From contig JALEKN010000062.1 of the NCBI GenBank assembly GCA_022769125.1, positions 1 through 64,000 of the forward strand: a stretch of 64,000 nucleotides of DNA, written 5' to 3'. The translations under genes were made by a program, and so were the position numbers. Below, piece after piece: positions 1 to 8,801 of the stretch. Source of the stretch: Agathobacter sp. (GTDB lineage Bacteria; Bacillota; Clostridia; Lachnospirales; Lachnospiraceae). The notes under the pieces are model-generated. The model worked only from the letters and a program-made list of their open reading frames with translations, ran no database searches and was not told where the DNA came from. The first letter of the stretch is position 1; every line of letters begins with the position of its first letter.

Positions 1-117
1 TTATGATTTAGCCACAGCCTATCAGTCTGTGCACGTCAACTATTGAAACCGCCGTGTACCGAACGGTACGCACGGTGGTGTGAGAGGACGGCGGTTAGGC
101 ACCGCCTCCTACTCGAT
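1..117 (+). mobile_element. 3' end of a group II intron (domains V and VI), left-truncated by the window
   Basis: Positions 47-80 are 34 nt long and fold as a domain V: a CCGCCGTG arm, a GTACC/GGTAC inner stem closing a small loop, and a CACGGTGG arm. Positions 81-117 fold as domain VI, with GAGAGGA pairing to TCCTACTC around a GGCGGT/ACCGCC hairpin. The A in CCTACTC would be the branch-point adenosine, and the intron would end at the AT at 116-117. Frame 2 reads to a TGA at 44-46 and may be the last 14 codons of the intron maturase, but this is too short to prove. The 5' part lies outside the window. Confidence 0.8.
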
Positions 118-138
118 TGACAATTATGTAGCTAAAGC

Positions 139-1149
139 TTACAGCAATTGGATACCGGCTGCCTCACAGGCGCGTACTGTCTCCTCCGGCCAGATGGAGC
201 ACTGGACTTCTCCGATATGTGCTTTGCGAAGGAAGAACATACAGATACGGGACTGGCCGATTCCACCACCGATGGTAAGTGGAAGTGTATCCTCAATGAT
301 GCCCTTCTGGAAATCAAGCTCGGCACGCTCCGGACATCCTGCCTTCTTAAGCTGGGAGAGAAGTGCATCCTTGTCTACACGGATACCCATGGAAGAAAGC
401 TCAAGTGCAATATCAAGAACCGGATAGTAGACAATGATATCAGCGTTTAAGCTCCAATCATCGTAGTCCGGGGCACGGCCGTCATGTGGCTCACCGGAAG
501 CAAGCTTATCACCGATCTGCATAAGGCATACGGCACCTTTCTCCTTGGTGATAAAATACTCGCGCTCCTTTGGAGTGTTATCCGGATACATATCTTCCAA
601 TTCCTGTGTTGTAATAAAGAAGATATCCTTTGGAAGGATCAGGTCAATATAGTCATATTGGATCGCCATGTACTGTTCCGTTTTGCGTAGGCATTTGTAT
701 ACGGTTCGAACGGTGTCCATAAGATAATCCATGTTGCGCTCTTCACGCTTCATGATCTTTTCCCAATCCCACTGATCTACGAAGATGGAGTGGATATTGT
801 CAGTTGTCTCATCGCGGCGGATGGCATTCATATCAGTGTAAATGCCCTCCCCATAGGAAAAACCGTATTTACCGAGTGCGTAGCGCTTCCATTTCGCGAG
901 AGAGTGAACAACTTCGGCTTCCCTGTGGTTCTGCTCTAAAATGTCAAAATTGACCGGACGTTCATAACCATTTAAGTTGTCATTGAGTCCGGTATGTGGG
1001 TCGACAAAGAGCGGAGCGGAGACGCGGCTTAAGTTCAGGCGCTGTGCTAAAAGCTGCTGGAAAAAGTCCTTTACTTGTTTGATTCCGGTCTGGGTATCGT
1101 GAAGACTAAGCTCTGATTTGTAGTTTTCTGGAATAATAAGTGAGCCCAT
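139..1149 (-). CDS. asnA: Aspartate--ammonia ligase (AsnA-type asparagine synthetase)
   Basis: ATP-dependent ligase that makes asparagine from aspartate and free ammonia in the cytoplasm, using the class II aminoacyl-tRNA-synthetase fold rather than glutamine. At 336 aa it has the usual family length. Recognisable stretches are LNGYERPVNFD near residue 60, the central IHSIFVDQWDWEK, and the C-terminal GGGIGQSRICMFFL, which forms the class II motif 3-like ATP site. ATG at 1149 has an AGAGG upstream, and a promoter lies at 1181-1209. No T-box leader is visible in the short 5' region. The stop is only about 20 nt from the group II intron end, so its native terminator has probably been displaced. 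Confidence 0.97.
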   Translation of the reverse strand: MGSLIIPENYKSELSLHDTQTGIKQVKDFFQQLLAQRLNLSRVSAPLFVDPHTGLNDNLNGYERPVNFDILEQNHREAEVVHSLAKWKRYALGKYGFSYGEGIYTDMNAIRRDETTDNIHSIFVDQWDWEKIMKREERNMDYLMDTVRTVYKCLRKTEQYMAIQYDYIDLILPKDIFFITTQELEDMYPDNTPKEREYFITKEKGAVCLMQIGDKLASGEPHDGRAPDYDDWSLNADIIVYYPVLDIALELSSMGIRVDKDALLSQLKKAGCPERAELDFQKGIIEDTLPLTIGGGIGQSRICMFFLRKAHIGEVQCSIWPEETVRACEAAGIQLL

Positions 1150-1180
1150 AGGATAACCTCTTTCGTGTTTATTTTTTTCT

Positions 1181-1209
1181 AGTATAAAATGAATGGAACA
1201 TAATTACAA
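1181..1209 (-). promoter_or_regulatory. Promoter of asnA
   Basis: Minus strand: -35 TTGTAA (1204-1209), 17-bp spacer, -10 TATACT (1181-1186). It lies 32 nt upstream of the asnA start codon and just beyond the stop codon of the EamA gene. Confidence 0.65.
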
Positions 1210-1218
1210 TAGAACATT

Positions 1219-2058
1219 TTAATCAGTTTTTCTCATACTCTCGTATACGTTGTATATGATCGAAGAGATGAAAACGATAACTGCTCCGGCAAAGCTCATT
1301 GCGCTGATGGTTTCACCGTAAAAAATTGCAACCAGGATCGGATTTAAGATCGGTTCGATCATGGATGCAAGCGCTGCCCCGATTGGGGAGACAACGGTAA
1401 GTCCCTGCTCCAAAAAGATGTATGCAAAGCCAATCTGGATCACACCGAGCAGCACAACGCTGATGATGTTGGTCTGGCTGATCGTGGTCTCCTGCAGCAT
1501 GAACGGGATTCCGATAACGAAGTTGAGCGCAAAGGAAAGCAGCGCCGAGGATGCGAAGTCGGAGCCGGGGATTTTCTTGGTCATAAAAACAATCGCATAC
1601 AAAAAGCCGGAGACAAGTGCAACGATGTTTCCAATCATTCCGGTAGTGGATATGCTGTCAAAGAAAAAGAAACAGATCCCCGCAAAGGATAAAAGAGCGG
1701 AAATGACAGATATTTTATCCGGTTTCTTCTTAAAAAATATCCATGTCAGAAGCAGAATGTAGATCGGGAGCGTAAATTGCAGGACGATCGCATTTGCAGC
1801 AGTTGTCAGCTTGTTGGCAATGACGAATGTAGTACACATTCCGGTGTTCGCAAGCGCACAGAAGAATACTGACCTATTAAAGTGGAATTTGTGGCCGATT
1901 TTCCGGTAAAATATATAGAGAACAGGAATTGCAAAAAGAGAACGCACCCCACTGATGGTCATAGGAGACCAGCTGTTAATTTTGATCAGTATGCCGCCCG
2001 TGGCAAAACAGATTGCAGATAATACGATAAAAAGGTATCCTTTTTTTGATGGGGTCAT
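1219..2058 (-). CDS. EamA/DMT-superfamily permease
   Basis: Inner-membrane metabolite transporter of the drug/metabolite superfamily, 279 aa with about ten hydrophobic segments. Two EamA repeats are visible: residues 5-140, beginning KKGYLFIVLSAICFATGG, and residues 150-275, with the typical SPIGAALASMIEPILNPIL near the end. The ORF track extends to 2628, but the real start is the ATG at 2058, preceded by GAGGAG at the right distance. The longer N-terminus lies antisense to the cardiolipin synthase gene. Substrate cannot be told from sequence. It is transcribed toward asnA and may be co-transcribed with it, although asnA has its own promoter. Confidence 0.9.
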   Translation of the reverse strand: MTPSKKGYLFIVLSAICFATGGILIKINSWSPMTISGVRSLFAIPVLYIFYRKIGHKFHFNRSVFFCALANTGMCTTFVIANKLTTAANAIVLQFTLPIYILLLTWIFFKKKPDKISVISALLSFAGICFFFFDSISTTGMIGNIVALVSGFLYAIVFMTKKIPGSDFASSALLSFALNFVIGIPFMLQETTISQTNIISVVLLGVIQIGFAYIFLEQGLTVVSPIGAALASMIEPILNPILVAIFYGETISAMSFAGAVIVFISSIIYNVYESMRKTD

Positions 2059-2172
2059 ATCAGAAACTCCTCGATTTATAATAAAAAATGATAATTTATG
2101 CCAAAATGTAACAAAAAGGCCGCATGGCAACATACCTATTATGGAATAAAATACAAAAAATGCAAGTGGTGT

Positions 2173-2201
2173 TTTACGAAAAAAGAAGAGTATGGTATAG
2201 T
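2173..2201 (+). promoter_or_regulatory. Promoter of the cardiolipin synthase operon
   Basis: -35 TTTACG (2173-2178), 17-bp spacer, -10 TATAGT (2196-2201), about 30 nt upstream of the cls start codon. It drives the plus-strand run that starts at 2234. Confidence 0.6.
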
Positions 2202-2233
2202 TTGTTAGGAAATACTTTTGATGGAGGTCTTCG

Positions 2234-3781
2234 ATGGGTAAATTACGAGTGGAACAAAAGTCCAATATGAAAAACAGCATCAGCCGAATGATCTTTGTCG
2301 GTCTGTCTGTTCTTTTACAAGTGCTATGGTTTTTGCTACTTGTTTTCAGACTGAGCCAGTATTCAGCCGTTATTTCACTTATTTCAAGTGTTGCGGCACT
2401 TTTTATTACGCTATGGATGTTTGGCAGGCATATCAATGCCGAGATTAAGATATCATGGATCGTGATCATTCTTGCATTTCCGGTACTTGGAGTCAACCTG
2501 TATCTGCTTTTCGGAAGACCGGGAACAAGCAAGCATAATAAGGTTGTGTTTGACCTTTGCGGGCGAAAGGTCCGAGTGGCAGTTCCGAAGGAGGCGGATG
2601 CCTTAGTGGAACTTGAGACCGATAACAAACGTGTGGCGAACCAGTTCCGCTATCTGCAGAATTATGCACATTACCCTGTCTATTCAAATACAGATATCAC
2701 ATATTATAGTGATACAAATAAGGCGTTGGAGGCACAGAAGGAGGCTTTGCGGCGTGCAGAGCACTTTATTTTTCTGGAATATTTCGCAATCGAAAAGGCA
2801 GAGGCGTTTGATGGCATTTTGGAGATCCTTTTGCAAAAGGTATCGCAGGGGGTCAAAGTGCGCATTCTTTATGACGACGTCGGAAGTGTCGGATTTATAA
2901 ACCCGGCATTTATCAAACAGATGCGTGAAGCGGGAATCGAGTGCCGGGTGTTCAATCCGATGGTGCCGTTTCTGCGTATGTTTATGAACCACAGGGATCA
3001 CCGCAAGATCACGATCGTGGATGGCATTGTGGGATTTACCGGCGGCTATAATCTTGCAAACGAATATTTTAATATTGTCCAGCCATATGGCCATTGGAAG
3101 GATGCCGGAATCCGCATAGAGGGTGAGGCGGTAAGAAACTTTACGGTGATGTTCCTTGAAATGTGGAATGGAATCAAGGCGGATGATACCGATTATGCAC
3201 CGTATTTTAAGACGCGGCAGTATCAGGCAAAGGAGCACTGCTATGTGCAGCCGTATGCGGACAGTCCGCTCGACGAGGAGCGTGTCGGGGAGAACGCTTA
3301 TCTTGACATGATTGAGAATGCCGAGCACTATGTCTACATTATGACGCCGTACCTGATCATTTCATCTGACATGAACCGGGCAATCTGCCTTGCCGCCAAA
3401 AGAGGCGTGGATGTGCGCATCGTCATACCGGCGATCCCGGATAAGAAGATCGTCTATCAGGTAACCTGCTCGTATCTTACCGCTTTGGCACGTGCCGGAG
3501 TGCGGTTATACAAATACACACCGGGATTCTGCCATGCCAAACTGTGCGTTGTGGATGACAAGACAGCGATTGTCGGAACGATTAACTTTGACTACCGGAG
3601 TCTGTTCCACCATTTTGAGGACGCCTGCCTGTTTTACAAAGCATCTGCGGTACTAGATGTGCGGGATGACTTTGAGGAGACTTTCCCACAGTGTGAGGAG
3701 ATTACCGAACAATGCAAGGTAAAGTCACCGGCACTTCGGACCGGACAGTGCATTCTGCGATTTATTGCGCCATTATTGTGA
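2234..3781 (+). CDS. cls: Cardiolipin synthase (phospholipase D superfamily)
   Basis: Membrane enzyme that condenses two phosphatidylglycerols into cardiolipin and glycerol. It is 515 aa, normal for bacterial Cls. Three hydrophobic segments occur at about residues 19-40, 45-63 and 73-94, followed by two PLD catalytic domains. Each carries an HKD motif: HRKITIVD near residue 256 and HAKLCVVD near residue 433. GGAGG lies 7 nt before the ATG. The BrkB-family gene follows after 8 nt, suggesting a shared transcript for envelope functions. Confidence 0.96.
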   Translation: MGKLRVEQKSNMKNSISRMIFVGLSVLLQVLWFLLLVFRLSQYSAVISLISSVAALFITLWMFGRHINAEIKISWIVIILAFPVLGVNLYLLFGRPGTSKHNKVVFDLCGRKVRVAVPKEADALVELETDNKRVANQFRYLQNYAHYPVYSNTDITYYSDTNKALEAQKEALRRAEHFIFLEYFAIEKAEAFDGILEILLQKVSQGVKVRILYDDVGSVGFINPAFIKQMREAGIECRVFNPMVPFLRMFMNHRDHRKITIVDGIVGFTGGYNLANEYFNIVQPYGHWKDAGIRIEGEAVRNFTVMFLEMWNGIKADDTDYAPYFKTRQYQAKEHCYVQPYADSPLDEERVGENAYLDMIENAEHYVYIMTPYLIISSDMNRAICLAAKRGVDVRIVIPAIPDKKIVYQVTCSYLTALARAGVRLYKYTPGFCHAKLCVVDDKTAIVGTINFDYRSLFHHFEDACLFYKASAVLDVRDDFEETFPQCEEITEQCKVKSPALRTGQCILRFIAPLL

Positions 3782-3789
3782 GGTTTGTT

Positions 3790-4608
3790 ATGAAATATGT
3801 GTTGTATTTGATAAGCGGAATCAAAAAGTTTCAGAAAAGCGCGGTGTCGGCCTATGCAGGGCAGGCATCCTTTTTCCTGATTCTGTCTTTTTTCCCGTTT
3901 TTGATGTTTTTCTTTGCCCTTTTAGACCTGACGCCTCTTTCTGAGGCAGATTTTCTCATGTGGGCATCGACGTTTGTGCCAGATGCCTTCCATGATCTTC
4001 TGATGGGATTTTCTAATGAAATTTATTCCGGAAGTTCCGGTGGAAGAATATCTATTACGGTTCTTACGGCAATCTATCTGAGTTCGCGTGCCTTTCTGGC
4101 ATTTCAACAGGGGCTAAACTCCATGTACCAGGTAAAAGAATCAAGAAATGTGATCATAATCCGCCTGTATTCTGTACTTTATAGTATTGTGCTGGCGGTG
4201 GTCATGCTTCTGATGCTTGGCATTATGGTATTTGGCCACCGGATCGGCGAGTTTTTTGCCCTTCGCATTCCATGGCTGGAAGGAGGCTTTGAGATTATTC
4301 TTAAATTCCGCATCCTTATTTGTATCCCGGTACTGTTTTTGATGTTCTGGGTACTATATTACTTTCTTCCGAATCAGAAACAAAGATGGCGTGACCAGAT
4401 CCCGGGGGCTGTATTTTCTGCGGTAGGCTGGGTTGCGTTATCGGTATTCTTCTCGCTGTATGTCAACCGGCATAGCAATTACACTTCCTTTTATGGGACG
4501 ATGACAACGATTGCGTTTTTGCTGCTCTGGGTGTACGGCTGCATGTATGTATTGTTTCTCGGCGGTATTGTAAACAGCGCAAAAATGGATGTAAAAGACA
4601 TACTTTAA
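3790..4608 (+). CDS. YihY/BrkB-family inner membrane protein
   Basis: Polytopic membrane protein of the YihY (formerly rbn/BrkB) family, 272 aa with about six transmembrane segments. Its function is unsettled in the family, and the old RNase BN label was an error. Characteristic parts are the N-terminal SAYAGQASFFLILSFFPF and the C-terminal SFYGTMTTIAFLLLWVYGCM. The ORF track begins at 3712 inside cls, but the ATG at 3790 with TGAGG just upstream is the likely start, 8 nt after the cls stop. The close spacing supports co-transcription with cls. Confidence 0.9.
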   Translation: MKYVLYLISGIKKFQKSAVSAYAGQASFFLILSFFPFLMFFFALLDLTPLSEADFLMWASTFVPDAFHDLLMGFSNEIYSGSSGGRISITVLTAIYLSSRAFLAFQQGLNSMYQVKESRNVIIIRLYSVLYSIVLAVVMLLMLGIMVFGHRIGEFFALRIPWLEGGFEIILKFRILICIPVLFLMFWVLYYFLPNQKQRWRDQIPGAVFSAVGWVALSVFFSLYVNRHSNYTSFYGTMTTIAFLLLWVYGCMYVLFLGGIVNSAKMDVKDIL

Positions 4609-4624
4609 AAGGGAGGACAAAGCA

Positions 4625-6106
4625 TTGTCGGTAATCACAAATGTCAACAACTTTTTGAATGGAATCGTATGGGGACCGGTCGGTCTGGCCTTGCTGTTCT
4701 TTGCAGGCCTGTGGATGACCATACGGACCAACGCATTCCAGATCGTTCATTTTCATCATTGGATGAAACGCACGATCGGAGCCATTTTTACGAACAAGCA
4801 TGTTACAAAACACACCCACAAGGAAGATCGGGCGATCAGTCAGTTTCAGAGTCTGTGCACAGCACTTGCTGCGACAATCGGAACCGGTAATATCGTCGGT
4901 GTATCAACTGCAATCATCAGTGGTGGGCCGGGCGCTATCTTCTGGATGTGGATCATGGCTCTTCTTGGAATGATGACAAATTATTCGGAAAATGTTCTTG
5001 GCATTTACTATCGCCGCAAGAATAACAAAGGTGAATGGAGCGGCGGGGCAATGTATTATCTGTCCGAGGGACTTGGTGCGAAGAAGAACTGCAAGATCAT
5101 CGGAAAGGTACTTGCAATTCTATTCAGCCTGTTTTGCGTGCTTGCAAGTTTTGGCATTGGAAACATCGCTCAGGTCAATTCAATCGCCGGCAATATGCAG
5201 AGTGCGTTCTCAATTCCAACCTGGGCAACAGGAATCGCACTTGTCATCATTGGGGGACTTGTTATCGTTGGCGGAATCAAGCGTATCGCTTCTGTGACGG
5301 AAAAGCTGGTACCGTTTATGGCGGTAATATACATAGTTGGAGCTTTGGTGGTGGTATTTGCACATGGCTCCGCAATCCCGGCAGCGTTTGCCTCAATCTT
5401 CCGTGGTGCATTTGCCGCAAAGGCGGTCGGCGGAGGTATCGTCGGATATGGGATCAAATCCGCAATCACTTGGGGCTTTAAGCGTGGTGCATTTTCAAAT
5501 GAAGCGGGACTGGGATCTTCTGTCATGGTTCACTCCAGCTCAAATGTCAAGGAGCCGGTGCAGCAGGGAATGTGGGGAATCTTTGAAGTGTTCATGGATA
5601 CCATTATTGTATGTACTCTGACGGCACTTGTTGTCCTGACAAGCGGAATGGTCAATCTCGACACCGGAGCCATGGCCTCTGATGTGCCGGGCTCTGCGCT
5701 TGTCGGTCAGGCATTCGGGGCTGTATTTGGCAATGTCGGCCCGATGTTTATCGCTGTTGCAATCCTGTTATTCGCATTCTCAACCGTTCTTGGGTGGAGT
5801 CATTATGGAACAAAGAGCATTGAGTACCTGTTCGGTGAAAAAATCGTTGTTCCGTATCGCCTGATCTTTGTATGTATGAGTTTCTTTAGTGCGACAATGG
5901 ATCTGACACTAGCGTGGGATTTATCAGATACATTCAATGGACTTATGATGATCCCGAACCTGATCGGAGTGCTTGCACTTTCCGGTACCGTTGTCAAGAT
6001 CACACATAACTATATTAACCGTACCTTCCATGGAAGCACGGAGGAACCAATGCTTTCTGCATATGCGGATATCCAGAAGATGCAGGAGCAGGCAAAAGAA
6101 AAGTAA
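4625..6106 (+). CDS. Alanine/glycine:cation symporter (AGCS family)
   Basis: Sodium- or proton-coupled uptake of alanine or glycine across the cytoplasmic membrane. At 493 aa it has the family length and about eleven transmembrane segments. The AGCS signature region ATIGTGNIVGVSTAIISGGP is near residue 80, and SAITWGFKRGAFSNEAGLGS lies mid-protein. Start is TTG at 4625 with GGGAGG 8 nt upstream; no in-frame ATG occurs near the N-terminus. No glycine riboswitch is visible in the 16-nt gap after the BrkB-family gene, so expression probably follows the upstream operon. Confidence 0.95.
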   Translation: MSVITNVNNFLNGIVWGPVGLALLFFAGLWMTIRTNAFQIVHFHHWMKRTIGAIFTNKHVTKHTHKEDRAISQFQSLCTALAATIGTGNIVGVSTAIISGGPGAIFWMWIMALLGMMTNYSENVLGIYYRRKNNKGEWSGGAMYYLSEGLGAKKNCKIIGKVLAILFSLFCVLASFGIGNIAQVNSIAGNMQSAFSIPTWATGIALVIIGGLVIVGGIKRIASVTEKLVPFMAVIYIVGALVVVFAHGSAIPAAFASIFRGAFAAKAVGGGIVGYGIKSAITWGFKRGAFSNEAGLGSSVMVHSSSNVKEPVQQGMWGIFEVFMDTIIVCTLTALVVLTSGMVNLDTGAMASDVPGSALVGQAFGAVFGNVGPMFIAVAILLFAFSTVLGWSHYGTKSIEYLFGEKIVVPYRLIFVCMSFFSATMDLTLAWDLSDTFNGLMMIPNLIGVLALSGTVVKITHNYINRTFHGSTEEPMLSAYADIQKMQEQAKEK

Positions 6107-7372
6107 ATGGACAAAATACTTATTTTTACAACCCGGCAGATGTGCTACGACAGTGCCGGGTTCTTTGCAAAAAAACTGGCAGTTAACCTAGAAGAGCTTG
6201 GCGTGGAATGCGAGATGTGTATGTTCGCGGAGGAGGAGATCGGGAGCCGTCCGACTTTGTTTGCCCAGCCGGTGTCTGTGTCTGACGGTTTACAGATACA
6301 GCCACATGCGGAAGAAATGCTATCGCGCTATGTCGGGAAAAAATATCTGGCTGTAATCGATTTCAATTCCAAACTTCCGCGCATTGCCATGGAGGATGGC
6401 TCTTTGTTCCTGGATAACATTGATGCACCATTTATCAATTATATTCTGGATCATCCGCTGTATCATCATTCTATGCTAGCAAGCCCTTTAAAGGATTATC
6501 ATGTCATTACCCCGGACGAAAACCATGCGGCATATATACGGGAGTATTATCCAAATATAAAGTCAGTGGAGATGTTACCGCTTGGGGCATCCGAGGTACG
6601 AAATGTACCGGAATGGGAGGCTAAGGAGCCATATGTGCTTTTTATGGGGACTTATCACGATCCGCAGACTTATTATGAAAAAATCCTGCAGCTGCCAAGG
6701 GAAGAGGGACTCCCGGCAAAAGAGGATGTGCTTTGGATGATTGAGTATATGGAGGCAGATTCCACGGTCACGGTGGAAGTGGCGGTAAAGAAGCTGTTTA
6801 CAGAGCACTACGAACTTGATCCGGGCGAACATAAGGAGCAGCTTAAGCTGTGGTTAAACCGTTGCTATCTTGCGGAAATCTATCTGCGGAATGTGGCAAG
6901 AAAACAGGCGGTGGAGGCCTTGCTAAAAGCAGATATTCCGGTTAAGACGATCGGGGACTGGTGGGACAGACTTCCAATAGCACAGGCGGCAAATCTGCGG
7001 ATGGAGGAGGGGGTGGCTTTCTCAAAGTCATATCGCTGCATTGCCCAAAATCGTGTGCTGCTTGATTCGTCTCCATTTTTTTACGGAGGTATGCATGACC
7101 GTATTCCGGCTGCAATGGCAAATAAAACCCTGCTTCTGACCGATGATAATCCGTACCTGAGAACACAGTTTGATGGCGAGGACTGTATGTACCGCTATAC
7201 TTTGACCGGGCAATGTGAAGGACTGATCGATATGGCGGAGCGGGCGCTGTGGGATGCGGAAACAAGCAAAAAATACATAAAACGCGCGTATGAACTGTAC
7301 CAAATGAGATACACATGGTTACAGACCGCACAAAACGTGTTAAAATACATAGCGAGTTTTTCTGATAAATAA
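6107..7372 (+). CDS. CgeB-like glycosyltransferase family protein
   Basis: 421 aa, starting on the nucleotide after the AGCS stop codon, so translationally coupled. The C-terminal half (about 300-410) resembles the glycosyltransferase group 1 domain found in CgeB/YkvP proteins, with FYGGMHDRIPAAMANKTLLL as the nucleotide-sugar-binding-like stretch. The N-terminal half has a Rossmann-like start (KILIFTTRQMCYDSAGFFAK) and FINYILDHPLYHH, as in DUF3880-type partners. Donor and acceptor are unknown. It has no signal peptide and is presumably cytoplasmic. Confidence 0.7.
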   Translation: MDKILIFTTRQMCYDSAGFFAKKLAVNLEELGVECEMCMFAEEEIGSRPTLFAQPVSVSDGLQIQPHAEEMLSRYVGKKYLAVIDFNSKLPRIAMEDGSLFLDNIDAPFINYILDHPLYHHSMLASPLKDYHVITPDENHAAYIREYYPNIKSVEMLPLGASEVRNVPEWEAKEPYVLFMGTYHDPQTYYEKILQLPREEGLPAKEDVLWMIEYMEADSTVTVEVAVKKLFTEHYELDPGEHKEQLKLWLNRCYLAEIYLRNVARKQAVEALLKADIPVKTIGDWWDRLPIAQAANLRMEEGVAFSKSYRCIAQNRVLLDSSPFFYGGMHDRIPAAMANKTLLLTDDNPYLRTQFDGEDCMYRYTLTGQCEGLIDMAERALWDAETSKKYIKRAYELYQMRYTWLQTAQNVLKYIASFSDK

Positions 7373-7438
7373 AGGGATTAAGTGCTCAAAAGGGGAGAGG
7401 GCATATATCTCTTAAAAAGATATGGGAGGGATAACAAT

Positions 7439-8116
7439 ATGAATCGTGTAGAGATATTGGATGTAAAGAAAACAATCCTTGAAGATAATAATGCGGATGC
7501 TGATTTACTCCGTGAACAATTGAAAGAAGACGGAATTTTTTATGTGAATGTGATGTCCTCACCGGGAGCCGGCAAGACAACAACACTTCTGGCAACGATC
7601 AAGAGACTGAAGGACAGGTATTCTATCGGGGTCATGGAAGCGGATATTGATTCTGATGTGGATGCACTTGCCATTGCAGATGCCGGAGTAAAAGCGATAC
7701 AGCTTCACACGGGAGGCATGTGTCATCTGGATGCAGAAATGTCCAGACAGGGAATGTTTGCACTCGGAACAGAGAACCTGGAACTGGTTATTCTTGAAAA
7801 TGTTGGCAATCTTGTCTGCCCGGCAGAATTTGATACAGGAGCCGTTATAAATGTTGCAATTCTTTCGGCTCCGGAGGGACACGACAAGCCTTTGAAATAC
7901 CCATTAATGTTTGAACTTTGTGATACAGTGCTTATCAACAAGATTGATGCAATGCCGGCATTTGACTTTGATATGGAAGAGGCAAAGCGCGTGATTTTAC
8001 AGAGAAATCCGAAAGCGATGATTTTCCCGGTCTCCGCCAAAACAGGGGAAGGCATTGATGCATGGTGCGAATGGCTGTCACAGCAGATTGCAGCTTTTGG
8101 TGTGAAGGAGGCATAA
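7439..8116 (+). CDS. hypB: HypB-type nickel-insertion GTPase, copy 1
   Basis: SIMIBI-class GTPase of the HypB family, which loads nickel into [NiFe]-hydrogenase together with HypA. 225 aa. P-loop SPGAGKTTT is near residue 40, MEADIDSDVD is the switch region, and NKID is the G4 motif. The G-domain metal site matches E. coli C166/H167/C198: a CHLDAEM stretch near residue 94 and NLVCPAE near 126. It lacks the N-terminal high-affinity CxxCGC motif. GGGAGGG precedes ATG 7439; the longer ORF start at 7382 has no support. No hypA or hydrogenase gene lies nearby, so the client is unknown. Confidence 0.88.
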   Translation: MNRVEILDVKKTILEDNNADADLLREQLKEDGIFYVNVMSSPGAGKTTTLLATIKRLKDRYSIGVMEADIDSDVDALAIADAGVKAIQLHTGGMCHLDAEMSRQGMFALGTENLELVILENVGNLVCPAEFDTGAVINVAILSAPEGHDKPLKYPLMFELCDTVLINKIDAMPAFDFDMEEAKRVILQRNPKAMIFPVSAKTGEGIDAWCEWLSQQIAAFGVKEA

Positions 8117-8119
8117 GAA

Positions 8120-8797
8120 ATGGCAAAGGTAATTACAGTAAATCATAATGTTTTTGCTGCAAATGATGCGATTGCGGGAGAGATACGTGCGAAGCTGAAG
8201 AAGGACGAGACATTTATGATCAATCTGATGGCTTCACCGGGAGCCGGCAAGACAACTCTTTTGCTCCGGACAATTGAGGCTTTGAAAGAAAGATATGCAA
8301 TCGGCGTTATGGAGGCGGATATCGAGGCAACGGTTGATGCTGAAAAGATTGAGGCGGCAGGGGTGCGCTCTATTCAGGTACATACCGGTGGGGAGTGTGC
8401 AATGGATGCAGAGATGACCTTACAGGCTATGGAAGAATTTGATACGAAGAATCTTGACCTTGTTTTTTTGGAAAATGTGGGAAATCTTGTATGCCCGGCG
8501 GAGACGGATACAGGAGCCTCCAGGAATGTAGCAATTTTGTCTGTTCCGGAAGGAGACGATAAGCCACTTAAGTATCCGCTTATGTTTACCGTGTGCGATG
8601 TGATCCTTATCAGCAAGATAGATACAAAAGAATTTTTTGCGTTTGATGATGCAGCGGTTGTGGAGCGTATTCATAAGTTAAACCCAAAGGCACAGGTATT
8701 TTTCCTTTCTGCGAAAAAGAATGAAGGGATGGAACCATGGCTGCAGTGGATCGAAGAAAATATACGGGAATGGAAGATGCAGGACGCGGAGGCGTAG
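8120..8797 (+). CDS. HypB-type GTPase, copy 2, with altered metal site
   Basis: Second HypB-family GTPase, also 225 aa, starting 4 nt after copy 1 with AAGGAGG upstream. It keeps the P-loop SPGAGKTTL, the MEADIEATVD switch, NLVCPAE and the SKID G4 motif. At the position of the metal-binding Cys-His pair it reads TGGECAMDAEM, so the histidine is replaced by alanine while both cysteines remain. The two copies are clearly paralogous along their whole length and presumably arose by tandem duplication. It may form a heterodimer with copy 1 or serve another metalloenzyme; this is inference. Confidence 0.85.
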   Translation: MAKVITVNHNVFAANDAIAGEIRAKLKKDETFMINLMASPGAGKTTLLLRTIEALKERYAIGVMEADIEATVDAEKIEAAGVRSIQVHTGGECAMDAEMTLQAMEEFDTKNLDLVFLENVGNLVCPAETDTGASRNVAILSVPEGDDKPLKYPLMFTVCDVILISKIDTKEFFAFDDAAVVERIHKLNPKAQVFFLSAKKNEGMEPWLQWIEENIREWKMQDAEA

Positions 8798-8801
8798 CAA
8801 G

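Noticed and set aside
2-46. C-terminus of the intron maturase
   Set aside because: Only 14 codons are visible, too short to annotate as a gene; mentioned under the intron.
1150-1180. T-box or asparagine-sensing leader before asnA
   Set aside because: The distance from promoter to start is only about 30 nt and holds no T-box core.
1219-2628. Long minus-strand ORF of 469 aa
   Set aside because: Only the part from ATG 2058 is a protein-like EamA sequence with a ribosome site; the rest is antisense to cardiolipin synthase.
4609-4624. Glycine riboswitch before the AGCS symporter
   Set aside because: The gap is 16 nt.
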